A DNA stretch of 48,612 bases from an uncultured Schlesneria sp. (GTDB taxonomy: Bacteria; Planctomycetota; Planctomycetia; Planctomycetales; Planctomycetaceae). The stretch covers positions 1-48,612 of the forward strand of contig CAILLA010000229.1 of NCBI GenBank assembly GCA_903834925.1. The letters are read 5' to 3'. The notes below the pieces were generated by a model. It was given only the letters and a program-made list of their open reading frames with translations. It was not told the DNA's origin and ran no database searches. Both the position numbers and the translations under genes were made by a program. This document shows, in pieces, positions 34,219 through 42,283 of the stretch; positions within the stretch are counted from its first letter, which is position 1, and every line of letters begins with the position of its first letter.

Positions 34219-34671
34219 TCAAAATCGATGCCGGTACAGGACATTGAACAGCCAGTTTCCAATCAATGCGGTGATCAAAAGCCAGCCAAAGCAACGTGAC
34301 CAATGTGGCGATGAAATGTTATCTGGCGTGCTGAGCAAAAACAGACGGTATGGAAACTGTGCCAGTACAGCAAAGGCGAGTAGCCATCCGACCCGATGTG
34401 TTCTCAGCGATTGCGACCAATCGCCGTGAGCAAGATGAATGAAACTACGAGTTAATCCGCAACCTGGACATTCGCAGTTGAACCAGACCTTGCTGACGCA
34501 CGACTCGGGGATGGGATAGCCAGGCAACGACCGCAAGACAACTCGCTGGTCGTTACGTACCTGTAGCACCATCGCCAGAATGACGACGGTTGTTGCAACG
34601 ACGAGCATCGTCCAATGCCGTTCACGACGTCGAGCGATGGCATACGAATCATCGTCAGAACGATCGGTCAT
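34219..34671 (-). CDS. DUF2752 membrane protein
   Basis: 150 residues from the ATG at 34671; upstream in-frame codons overlap the E2 gene region and lack a start signal. Contains the DUF2752 signature CPGCGLTRSFIHLAHGDW, a first transmembrane helix near residues 20-38 (MLVVATTVVILAMVLQV) and two more near the C-terminus (GWLLAFAVLAQFPYRLFLL and GWLLITALIGNWLFNVLY). Function unknown. It starts about 40 bases after the E2 stop and may be the last gene of the Ubl operon. Confidence 0.85.
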   Translation of the reverse strand: MTDRSDDDSYAIARRRERHWTMLVVATTVVILAMVLQVRNDQRVVLRSLPGYPIPESCVSKVWFNCECPGCGLTRSFIHLAHGDWSQSLRTHRVGWLLAFAVLAQFPYRLFLLSTPDNISSPHWSRCFGWLLITALIGNWLFNVLYRHRF

Positions 34672-34711
34672 CGCGATCGACCCACCATCATTGTTGCCAT
34701 GGAATGATCTG

Positions 34712-35503
34712 CTATTTTGTAATAGTAAACACTGTCTGACATTTGTTGCAGCGAGCCTTCTTTCCAAGATTGGTCGACACAAGTCGAAATTCCGTCGAGC
34801 AACTGGGGCACCCAATGCGCATCATTTGAGGTTTGTGAGGTTCATCGTCAAACACAATTTCCATCGCTTCACTTTGCGGTGTTTTTTTCGGAATCGCCTT
34901 TGCCGTCGTTGTCTCAGCAGGATTGTCGTCAGGCAGGGCAACGGAAGTTGATTCGCGAGTTTCGACTTTCGGCTCGGCTGCTGTTCCCGATTTTTCACGC
35001 GGCAACTGCCGATTTTCTGAGACGGGATCAGCGGGCGAAGTCTCTTCGACCAGCATACTGACCTTGTCCAACGGCAGATCTTCCAGATTTTCTTCAACCC
35101 ATCGTGCCGCTTCTCCGTTCAAGGGACTTTTCACATTGTAGCTTTGATAAGCAAGCATCTCACCGATTCTCGCAACAATCGACTTGAGTGGCTCGCCAGC
35201 ACTCCAATGGTCTCCGACACAGATTGCATGGGGTGCAATATTGGGATGGAAAACGGGTGTTAACATGCGACACAGAGGAGGTGTCCGAGGATAGTTGCGC
35301 GGCAATGAAATCTCGACCAAATGGCTTTTCACCTCTTGCAGATCGTCGCCCACCTGCCGCAGACTCTTGATCCGATATTCGATCTGATACTGCTCTGGGG
35401 GATCGCCGATCGCTTGGATCAAACGCAACCGAGGATGTTGCCGAACGTAATCCACAAGATTTTGATGATCGGCCTGAAGGCGCCTTAGACGTACGTTGCT
35501 CAT
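34712..35503 (-). CDS. E2-like ubiquitin-conjugating-fold protein with C-terminal zinc ribbon
   Basis: 263 residues. The N-terminal 145 residues match a UBC fold: NYPRTPPLCRMLTPVF, HPN at 86-88, catalytic Cys95 in HAICVGDHW, and EPLKSIVARIGEMLAYQSYN followed by SPLNGEAARWVEEN. The spacing from His-Pro-Asn to Cys is that of eukaryotic E2 enzymes. A Ser/Glu/Pro-rich disordered linker (about 150-215) leads to a C-terminal zinc ribbon (IGCPSCSTEFRLV...ARCNKCQ). It would accept Ubl from the E1 as a thioester. The ATG overlaps the stop of the RING/protease gene by four bases. Confidence 0.92.
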   Translation of the reverse strand: MSNVRLRRLQADHQNLVDYVRQHPRLRLIQAIGDPPEQYQIEYRIKSLRQVGDDLQEVKSHLVEISLPRNYPRTPPLCRMLTPVFHPNIAPHAICVGDHWSAGEPLKSIVARIGEMLAYQSYNVKSPLNGEAARWVEENLEDLPLDKVSMLVEETSPADPVSENRQLPREKSGTAAEPKVETRESTSVALPDDNPAETTTAKAIPKKTPQSEAMEIVFDDEPHKPQMMRIGCPSCSTEFRLVSTNLGKKARCNKCQTVFTITK

Positions 35504-36801
35504 GGTGCGTCGATTTCGAGTTGTTGTTCAGGAAGTTTGTATTCGGTCGGCAATAGCGGCAGCAGTGTATGAAAGGCGATCGAGAAGCTAAGCCCCTCTG
35601 CGAACCGCTTGTCCTTCGTCCAGGTATTGATTCCGACCAGATGACCGTCGCGATCGTAAAGGCCCCCACCACTGTTGCCGGGATTGATCGCCGCACTGGT
35701 TTGAATGACGCGAATCTCAAGTGGCCCTTTGGACTGCAATCGCATTTGTGAAATACCGCCCGGCGTATAAGTCCATCCAAGCCCATGTGGATTGCCGATC
35801 GCAAATGCTTCATTGCCGACGGTGAGATTCGGATCAGCGTCCCACACTGCCGCTCGAACCTCTTTTGACGTGACCGGCATCGTGATTAACGCCAGGTCAA
35901 TGCCGTGTGGGGCGATCCAGACAAGTTGTCCGGGGGTGACCGGTTGACCGACTGATTTCACCGTCAATTGGGTCCCTTTGGGAAGCGGGCTTCCCCCTGG
36001 GTTTCCGTCGCCAGCAAACTTCGGATCAACTACATGACGATTTGTCACAATCCACGCCACCTGGTCCTTGATTCGAACAATCACTCCAGATCCAATACCG
36101 ACCCCACGCAAATGCGTAAGATCCGCAGCGGTTTGAATCAGAACATTCGATTTCATCGCCCGATTAATCGGTGCAGGGAGTTCATTCAGGGCCTTGGGAT
36201 CAGGATCGAATTGGTCGATGACCGTTGCGTGCAACCCCGGTGCATCGAGCACGATCAGCAGCCCAACCGTCCAACCGGCAACATCAATGACACCCAGGAC
36301 AATCCCCGCCACCGCCATTGCGGCACCTTTCCATTGGCGCGTGTGCCCAGAAAGTGCAAGACAACCGACGACGATGGCAATCAAACCCGTAATAAGTCCA
36401 AACAACGGAATCCCTAAAATCGCGATGACCAGCGAGGCGATTGCCAATCGGCTCCATCGTTTTGGGCCGGTTGAAATCGGGTCGCGCGGTACAGACGGAA
36501 CCCAGCCTGCAACCACGGGTCGCGCAGGAGCTTGCGGCAGGACATTTGCAAGGTCTTTAGTCGAGACCTTTAACACCGTCCCGGAGCTCACATCAAGCGG
36601 GCGATTTCCGGGCGAGCACTCATAAGCCGCGCACCCTTCGTTGGCAAGCCAGCAGTCCCAATGTTGTATGCCGCCACAATCCGGACAGGACGTCGTTTGA
36701 TCTCCCTCGTGAATTTCAAGCTGACAGCGGCGACAGATGGTTCCCTCTTCGCGAAGCCCTGCAACGACCATTTTGGGAGTCATCATCATCGGAGATACCA
36801 C
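35500..36801 (-). CDS. RING-like zinc finger / trypsin-like protease fusion, membrane-bound
   Basis: 433 residues (GTG 36801; an ATG at 36789 is the alternative). N-terminal zinc-binding domain of the prokaryotic RING type with ligand pattern C23-C26, C39-C42, H47-C50, C57-C62 (TICRRC, SCPDCGG, HWDC, GCAAYEC). Two transmembrane helices cover about 118-150 and 160-186 (DUF4190-like). The C-terminal trypsin/HtrA-type protease has the full triad: His256 in IVTNRHVV, Asp302 in GIDLALIT, Ser377 in NPGNSGGGLYD. No PDZ domain is visible. It probably joins E3-like recognition to proteolysis at the membrane. Next to the second RING protein and overlapping E2. Confidence 0.9.
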   Translation of the reverse strand: MVSPMMMTPKMVVAGLREEGTICRRCQLEIHEGDQTTSCPDCGGIQHWDCWLANEGCAAYECSPGNRPLDVSSGTVLKVSTKDLANVLPQAPARPVVAGWVPSVPRDPISTGPKRWSRLAIASLVIAILGIPLFGLITGLIAIVVGCLALSGHTRQWKGAAMAVAGIVLGVIDVAGWTVGLLIVLDAPGLHATVIDQFDPDPKALNELPAPINRAMKSNVLIQTAADLTHLRGVGIGSGVIVRIKDQVAWIVTNRHVVDPKFAGDGNPGGSPLPKGTQLTVKSVGQPVTPGQLVWIAPHGIDLALITMPVTSKEVRAAVWDADPNLTVGNEAFAIGNPHGLGWTYTPGGISQMRLQSKGPLEIRVIQTSAAINPGNSGGGLYDRDGHLVGINTWTKDKRFAEGLSFSIAFHTLLPLLPTEYKLPEQQLEIDAP

Positions 36802-36810
36802 AGAAACCCG

Positions 36811-37521
36811 CTAAAATTCGGACGCAAAAAAAATTACCATCAGTACTGAGTATATCGCCGAAAGCCCAAGAGCGGCATAGGCCATCACCTGGTAAAGCGG
36901 TCCACATTTTTGTAATTCTTTTCGCTTCGGAATGAGCATGACTGCACCGACGATACCCGCTAATGGCGCAAGACAGCCGATTAAGCTGACGACAAACAGT
37001 GCGATGGTAGTTGTTTTAAGCAGCGCTAACTTCTCATCAGAAATTGTCTGACGCCGCAAATCGTGGACGGTCATCGGATCGACCGTGCTGAAATCGGTTC
37101 CACAATACCGGCAACGAAGCGCGATCGATTTGATTGTTTCGCCACACGCAGGGCACTTTTTGTTATCCCCCCATGCCGCTTGCGGCGAAGCAACAGTGGC
37201 ATCGGATTTGTCGATTGACGGAGCTTCAGTACACCCATACGTACTGCATCCCCCGACTTCCGACCAGCACTCACGGTGATGAACCTGCTGACATTGAGGA
37301 CACGTCACGGCAAATTCGTTTTCGCCGATCGATGTCTGACAGATGGGACAGATGGCCCCGGGCTCGCCCGGTTTCAGTTGTGTCGACGTTAAGACACGAG
37401 CATCAACCGTGAGCGCGATTCCCGTTTTACATTTCGGACATCGAAACGTGCGTTCACCCGCGCCAGAGGGGAGGCGAACCCTCGCCCCACAGTCACAAGT
37501 AATGATTTCAGGGTCACTCAT
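36811..37521 (-). CDS. RING-type zinc-finger membrane protein
   Basis: 236 residues. Three zinc modules in order: an N-terminal ribbon (CDCGARVRL...CPKC), a prokaryotic RING finger (CPICQTSIGENEF, CPQC, HHREC, GCSTYGC) and a second ribbon (CPACGETI...CRYCG). Two transmembrane helices at the C-terminus (ALFVVSLIGCLAPLAGIVGA and VMAYAALGLSAIYSVLMVIF). The RING pattern is almost identical in spacing to that of the RING/protease next door. Candidate E3 or substrate adaptor for the Ubl pathway. Confidence 0.88.
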   Translation of the reverse strand: MSDPEIITCDCGARVRLPSGAGERTFRCPKCKTGIALTVDARVLTSTQLKPGEPGAICPICQTSIGENEFAVTCPQCQQVHHRECWSEVGGCSTYGCTEAPSIDKSDATVASPQAAWGDNKKCPACGETIKSIALRCRYCGTDFSTVDPMTVHDLRRQTISDEKLALLKTTTIALFVVSLIGCLAPLAGIVGAVMLIPKRKELQKCGPLYQVMAYAALGLSAIYSVLMVIFFASEF

Positions 37522-37606
37522 GTCTTGTATTTCGCATAGTCAGATCGTTCCCTGCTTGAATCATTGATGAGCGATTCACGCCTTTAAGAGTCAAGTTGTG
37601 GCGATT

Positions 37607-38131
37607 CTATCTCGCATTTTCTCCAATCGCCCTGAGGACAGCAGCGACGATATTCCAGAAGACGCCGGCCGCGAACGACACGCCGAACATTTTGGGTCCC
37701 TTCGATTTGCCCTGGATCATCCAGACGATACCTGCGATACAGCCGATTCCTGAACAAAGAAGCGCCACGACCCAATCGCCGGTCGACATATCCGCATCAA
37801 GGTCGCCCCCTTTCGATTTCTTTTTGGCCGCTTTTTTGAGCTTGGGGTCGAAAATTTCTTTGCAGAAGCGGCATTTGGCGGCATTGGCCACAATCATTTC
37901 GCCGCACATCGGACACGGCTTGCGGCCATCATCCTCTGCTTCCGCGCCACTCAAATCATCAAACGGATCGCCATCTGAAGCTGCGTTATCATCAACAACC
38001 TCGGCATCAAAAATCTGCTCGGGAATGAGCACGACCGCACTGCATTGAGGACACTTTGCCTTTTTACCGGCAGCGGAATCAGGCGCTTTTAATGTCTTGC
38101 CACATTCGCCGCAATTTACAGAAATTGACAT
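37607..38131 (-). CDS. zinc-ribbon membrane protein
   Basis: 174 residues from ATG 38131 (TGAGGA upstream; the codon before is GTG). Two zinc ribbons: CGECGKTLKAP...CPQC at the N-terminus and CPMCGEMIVANAAKCRFC near residue 75. An acidic linker separates them, followed by a Lys-rich stretch and two hydrophobic helices (WVVALLCSGIGCIAGIVWMI and MFGVSFAAGVFWNIVAAVL). It lies between the FHA and RING genes. Function unknown; likely a membrane adaptor in the Ubl operon. Confidence 0.8.
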   Translation of the reverse strand: MSISVNCGECGKTLKAPDSAAGKKAKCPQCSAVVLIPEQIFDAEVVDDNAASDGDPFDDLSGAEAEDDGRKPCPMCGEMIVANAAKCRFCKEIFDPKLKKAAKKKSKGGDLDADMSTGDWVVALLCSGIGCIAGIVWMIQGKSKGPKMFGVSFAAGVFWNIVAAVLRAIGENAR

Positions 38132-38178
38132 CACTGTTCCTCAAAAGTGAGCTTGGGTAAACCGATTCGAGTCCAACT

Positions 38179-39243
38179 TCAAGTACGAGATTCTTTCAGG
38201 GAAAACTCCAGCACGGTCTTTCCCAAAACGATTTGATCGCCGTTTTGTAATATCTGACGCTTGATAGGAATTCCGTTGATGTAAGTCCCGTCAGGAGTAT
38301 TCGTGTCCTCCAGCTCGAACCGTCCACCGCGGTTGTAAATGATCGCATGTCGTGGTTCGATCGCGTCATCCTTGAAGAGATAGATTTCGGCTTTGGGTGA
38401 ACTCCCCAACGTCGTCGTGTCTTTGAACAGGACGAACTGCTTTCCGGCAAGCGGCCCCTTGCGCATCACCAGCCAGGCAGTCTTTGTCCATCCTTCGACA
38501 AGGCCGACAAACAGCCCGACCAGCAAGCCAATACAGGCAAAACCAACGGCTCGACTGTACGTGGCCTGCCCATCGGCGGAAGTCAAAACAAAAGAAATGG
38601 GATCGAACAAGATGCCGCCAAGCAGCCCACCCAGGACTCCGCCAACGACACCGTTCATGATCACTTTTTTCTCGCGAAGCGCAATCCCCTGTCCCAGTCC
38701 GGCAGGGATACTAATAATGGCCCACGCGGCGCCACGCCCCATCATGAAAATCAGAAGGGCAAATCCCGTTGGCATTGTTCCCGGTTGCGGATCCCGCCAA
38801 ACACTAACGGCCAATGCACGCATTGTTGCGAAAACAATTCCCGTCGGAATCAACGCAATAATTCCACCCACGAATCCGACACCCAGACCGACAGCACCTG
38901 AAATCACGGCTCGCTGTGCATTTCGACACATAATCCCTTCGGCAGCACCAAGAAACAGCCCAACGCCAGCGGCAACGGTTGGAAACATCAGAAAAGTTGC
39001 TGCGTTCGGTTTGTCATGAATGGCGTTATCGTCGAAAAAGGGTTCGACGATGGCCCAACTGACGAGTGCACCAATCGCGCAGCAAATCGATAGATAAAAC
39101 CAGCTCGAATAGACAATTCGTGCGAACAATGATTGCGGCTGTAACTCGCCCACGTCGCGACGCATATAATCCTGAGTTTCGATATACGTTTCGACCTCGG
39201 GTGCGAACAGGTCTTTCATATCGATGCGAAGCGGGTCGGACAT
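38179..39243 (-). CDS. FHA-domain polytopic membrane protein
   Basis: 354 residues. About six transmembrane segments (e.g. WFYLSICCAIGALVSWAIV, AVGFACIGLLVGLFVGLVEG) with Gly-rich helices, then a cytoplasmic FHA domain at residues about 265-350: TTLGSSPKAEIYLFKDDAIE, PRHAIIYNRGGRFELEDTNT, GTYINGIPI and NGDQIVLGKTVLEFSL. The key FHA residues (Gly-Ser, Ser/Arg-His, Asn-Gly) are present, so phosphothreonine binding is likely. It may link Ser/Thr kinase signals to the Ubl machinery. Confidence 0.9.
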   Translation of the reverse strand: MSDPLRIDMKDLFAPEVETYIETQDYMRRDVGELQPQSLFARIVYSSWFYLSICCAIGALVSWAIVEPFFDDNAIHDKPNAATFLMFPTVAAGVGLFLGAAEGIMCRNAQRAVISGAVGLGVGFVGGIIALIPTGIVFATMRALAVSVWRDPQPGTMPTGFALLIFMMGRGAAWAIISIPAGLGQGIALREKKVIMNGVVGGVLGGLLGGILFDPISFVLTSADGQATYSRAVGFACIGLLVGLFVGLVEGWTKTAWLVMRKGPLAGKQFVLFKDTTTLGSSPKAEIYLFKDDAIEPRHAIIYNRGGRFELEDTNTPDGTYINGIPIKRQILQNGDQIVLGKTVLEFSLKESRT

Positions 39244-39302
39244 TATCGAACTCCTGTCTAAAGCTCGGCGGTAAGAATCTTCAGTGACAATAGCAAGGGT
39301 CG

Positions 39303-40547
39303 TTACTTCTTCGTTGAGTTGTTTTTCGGGTCTGTCTTTTCTCCTGCCGCCGAATTGTCTTGTGATTTTTTCGCGTTGGGCTTCGAACCGGTCTGAACCG
39401 GTTCTCGTTCGACGGACGAGCGTTCCTCGCGTTGAGCACTCCCTTTTGACAGTTCCAGAATCTTTTGTTCCACATATTGTCGCACTGCTGCGAACTCTTC
39501 CGGGGTGTATAAATAGAGCTTGTCGATATGCTTCAGATGGTCGCGGACTTCGTCAATCGACTGAAGGGTCTTCTTCCAATCCTGGCGAGTTTTGTCGGCC
39601 ACCCTTCCCCCCTCTTTTTCTCCTTCGTCCGCTTTCGCCGCCTTCGCAAGATGGTCCAATGCAAGCGGCTTAATCTGGTCAGCGATGCTGTTCAATTCTT
39701 TTTGAACACCCCTCAGTTCCACATCAAGATCGGGTCTTAGTCCTTTCCAGATCCCAAAGTGAGCGACGGTCCCTTCGATGATCGCCCGCTGTTCAGAGCT
39801 TGTGCGCCAACCTGCCAGAATCCAACCCATCAGGAACAGGCCCATTCCCGCAAGCATCATCCAGGTCGGACTGGGGGCTGCACCATTTGATGAGCTATAG
39901 ACTGACATCGGAATCGCTTCGGCGCTCTTGGAGGATTCCAAGGGGGCTTCAGGCATCCCGGTCACATCCGACCCAGGGGGGGCAAGCTGAATTTCCGTCC
40001 CAACCCAGTAATGTGGCGACGGTGAAGCGTTTCCGTTTCGCCATTCAAACACACCTTCAATCTTTCGTACTGGATCAATTACAAGTGCGATCTGCCCTGG
40101 TCCGGAAAAGAAGTTCTGCTGAATAAAGAGATCTCGATCCGAGAGAAAAATTCCGAAATTCGGGTGCGAATGATACCAGCCGACGATTCGCTGGTCCTGG
40201 AATTTTGTGTCCATCTCTTTGTTGATGTGCGACCACGATTCGTGTGTAAACGTCACTTCGGCGAATTTCTTTGCAGCGCTATCACATCGGATATAGTTTC
40301 GCACGGTGACAAACGGTCCGTCGGCATCGCGCCCCCAATCGCCAACCAGGACACCACAAATCTCGAAGCTGACATCTTCGGTCGCGTGTCCCTTCATTGC
40401 CGAATACACCTGAGGATCGAAATGGACGCGAAACGAAGCGATCCGAGAAATCGGGAACGTGGCTGTTGACAGCGACTCGTTCGCTAACTGGCTCACATCG
40501 GGACCCGTATTTGGCGAGACTGACGACGACGGCTTTGATCGGCTCAT
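39303..40547 (-). CDS. JAB/MPN metalloprotease with transmembrane helix and coiled coil
   Basis: 414 residues. The MPN/JAB domain covers about 35-175 with the complete zinc motif: Glu62 in FEICGVLVGDW and H126-S-H128-P-x6-S136-x2-D139 in HSHPNFGIFLSDRD. A transmembrane helix follows near residue 215 (MMLAGMGLFLMGWILAGW), then a long helical, Lys/Glu-rich C-terminus. JAB peptidases in Ubl operons mature the Ubl or remove it from targets. Here the catalytic domain and helix suggest activity at the membrane. It lies between the E1 and FHA genes. Confidence 0.93.
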   Translation of the reverse strand: MSRSKPSSSVSPNTGPDVSQLANESLSTATFPISRIASFRVHFDPQVYSAMKGHATEDVSFEICGVLVGDWGRDADGPFVTVRNYIRCDSAAKKFAEVTFTHESWSHINKEMDTKFQDQRIVGWYHSHPNFGIFLSDRDLFIQQNFFSGPGQIALVIDPVRKIEGVFEWRNGNASPSPHYWVGTEIQLAPPGSDVTGMPEAPLESSKSAEAIPMSVYSSSNGAAPSPTWMMLAGMGLFLMGWILAGWRTSSEQRAIIEGTVAHFGIWKGLRPDLDVELRGVQKELNSIADQIKPLALDHLAKAAKADEGEKEGGRVADKTRQDWKKTLQSIDEVRDHLKHIDKLYLYTPEEFAAVRQYVEQKILELSKGSAQREERSSVEREPVQTGSKPNAKKSQDNSAAGEKTDPKNNSTKK

Positions 40548-40568
40548 GAATTGTCTTGCCTCAATGAT

Positions 40569-41768
40569 TCACGGAACGGGCCGAGCAGATAATGGACCAA
40601 GTACGTCAGGGGCATCTCCCCCAAACTCGTAGAACTTCTGGTTCAACCCACGCCGACCTGCGATTACATCCCACAGCGGGACACCAATCTCAAACAGCGT
40701 CCGATCGAGAAATGCTTCGGTCCCATTAATCGTGTGATATATTTGCGGTGTCCGGTTCTCGCTGCATTTTGGACATTTTCCTTGCGATTCGGTCACTTTA
40801 CCCAGGGACGCCAGAAAGGGCTCGGTGATCCCGCATTTCTCGCAGGTGAGTCCTTCAAGCAAATCGTTATTCACCTCAATCACGGAATCAGCACCGAGAT
40901 CCGACCGGACCCGATCCAAAAATTGCCTGACGGTCGTGATCGTCGTTCGCCAGGGTAACACGTCGACAGGATTGTCCGCTTCATGAGAAGGACAGTCGGC
41001 CAGTCGCGTATACGTCACGGTGTAACTCTGGTGGTGTAAGCCATCAAATACGAAACCCTGACCACTTAACGTGGGAAGCCCATGCAGCAGTTTGATTGCC
41101 TCTTGAATTTGTATTCCCGCGACGACTGATGCCGTCGTCGGTGTCGTCGGAACCTTGCCTTGTACCATTTCCTCGCGCGTCAGGAGCGCACAACTCCGTC
41201 GAGCTTCGAGCATCTTCCAGTCGATTTCACTCATCGTGCATTCGTAGCAAGGACCAATCGCCGGGTCGAAGACTCTGGCAACACCGTCCAGGCGTTCGAT
41301 CGCACCATCAATCCAAACGCGTCCGGCTCGTGCGGCTCCACGGTTGATCGAAACCCGTGCCTCGCGATTATCCAATCCGCCCAAAATCACATCGGCCCAG
41401 CGATAGATCCCCTGACCCAGGTCATAAACCACGTTGCCGTGAAATGACTGAGTCTTCATCTCGGGGTAAATTTCGCGAGCCCGCTCAGCCGCAACCTCTG
41501 ACTTTTTTCGCCCGCAATCCGCTGCGCGATACAAAATCGATCGGGAAAGATTCGAGTTCTCAATCAGATCAAGGTCGGCGATAAAAACGTTGCCAATACC
41601 GAGTAGCGCCAGGTTTTTTAAAAGTTCATTTCCTAACGCTCCGGCACCGATCACGACAACATGAGCGTTCGCCAGGCGTGGCTGGTCCCACCACTCAATG
41701 AGCTCAAGCCGAGAAAAACGCCCGTCGAGCTTCGATTCCGCTTCCGTAAAATTGAGGATCTCACTCAC
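40569..41768 (-). CDS. E1-like ThiF/MoeB-family Ubl-activating enzyme
   Basis: 399 residues from a GTG at 41768 that overlaps the Ubl stop by eight bases; the longer frame to 41912 lies inside the Ubl gene. The adenylation domain has VVVIGAGALGNELLKNLALL, FIADLDLIENSNLSRSI, the Arg/Lys-rich GRKKSEVAAERA helix, LGGLDNREARVSINR, and PTTPTTASVVAGIQIQEAIK. Cys pairs are in GPCYECTM, CEKCG and GKCPKC, the last two forming a zinc ribbon near residue 285-310; a candidate active Cys lies in ARRSCALL. It would adenylate the Ubl C-terminus and pass it to E2. Confidence 0.93.
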   Translation of the reverse strand: MSEILNFTEAESKLDGRFSRLELIEWWDQPRLANAHVVVIGAGALGNELLKNLALLGIGNVFIADLDLIENSNLSRSILYRAADCGRKKSEVAAERAREIYPEMKTQSFHGNVVYDLGQGIYRWADVILGGLDNREARVSINRGAARAGRVWIDGAIERLDGVARVFDPAIGPCYECTMSEIDWKMLEARRSCALLTREEMVQGKVPTTPTTASVVAGIQIQEAIKLLHGLPTLSGQGFVFDGLHHQSYTVTYTRLADCPSHEADNPVDVLPWRTTITTVRQFLDRVRSDLGADSVIEVNNDLLEGLTCEKCGITEPFLASLGKVTESQGKCPKCSENRTPQIYHTINGTEAFLDRTLFEIGVPLWDVIAGRRGLNQKFYEFGGDAPDVLGPLSARPVP

Positions 41769-42081
41769 GGAAGAAACTCCCGTGCCCCATCGTGTACCGA
41801 ACGACCATGCTTCCCCCGGCAGTGATCTCTGGCTGAAGCCGCAAAATATCCCCGTCACGCACGCCAGCTGTCGAAAGCGTTTCGCTATCGAGCAACTGCC
41901 GTCCGCTCGCACGATGATGAAATTTGTAACTCATCATCTGACCGTCGGGACTCTGCCGGGGGAGATTCATCTTTTCCACGAGAACAGCAATCAATCGATT
42001 GATCGCAGCGTCCGAAGGAACTTCCACGGTTTGTTTCTTGTTGCCAGTCGCATCCCAGACCTCAATCGTTAGATGACTCAT
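41761..42081 (-). CDS. ubiquitin-like protein (YukD/EsaB-like)
   Basis: 106 residues. Ubiquitin-fold pattern: LTIEVWDATGNKKQTVEVPS, INRLIAVLVEKMNLP, then MMSYKFHHRASGRQLLDSET, LSTAGVRDGDILRLQPE (the ubiquitin/YukD closing strand). The C-terminus continues ITAGGSMVVRYTMGHGSFFR-E and does not end in Gly-Gly; an internal Gly-Gly follows the fold directly (about residues 89-90). If the JAB protease cuts after that Gly-Gly, a conjugation-ready tail would result. It is the first gene of the operon and its stop overlaps the E1 start. Confidence 0.9.
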   Translation of the reverse strand: MSHLTIEVWDATGNKKQTVEVPSDAAINRLIAVLVEKMNLPRQSPDGQMMSYKFHHRASGRQLLDSETLSTAGVRDGDILRLQPEITAGGSMVVRYTMGHGSFFRE

Positions 42082-42283
42082 TAGGGTGCCGCTCGAAGAT
42101 GAGAAATTTTAGTTACGTGTCGGAATTCGATATGAACAAATGTGCCAAGAATCTGCCACACTGATTCCAGCCTGTCAAGCCGCGCATATTGCACTCCAAC
42201 GATGCGATCATGGAAATGTGATATGCTGAAGGATAGCCTGTAGCAATTGATGTTCGAAACCTCTGTCCAAATGGAGTAGTACG
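42082..42283. promoter_or_regulatory. divergent promoter region of the Ubl operon and a secreted-protein gene
   Basis: A 202-base gap between two divergent genes (minus-strand Ubl, plus-strand secreted protein) must carry both promoters. No unambiguous box pairs are seen. Confidence 0.4.
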
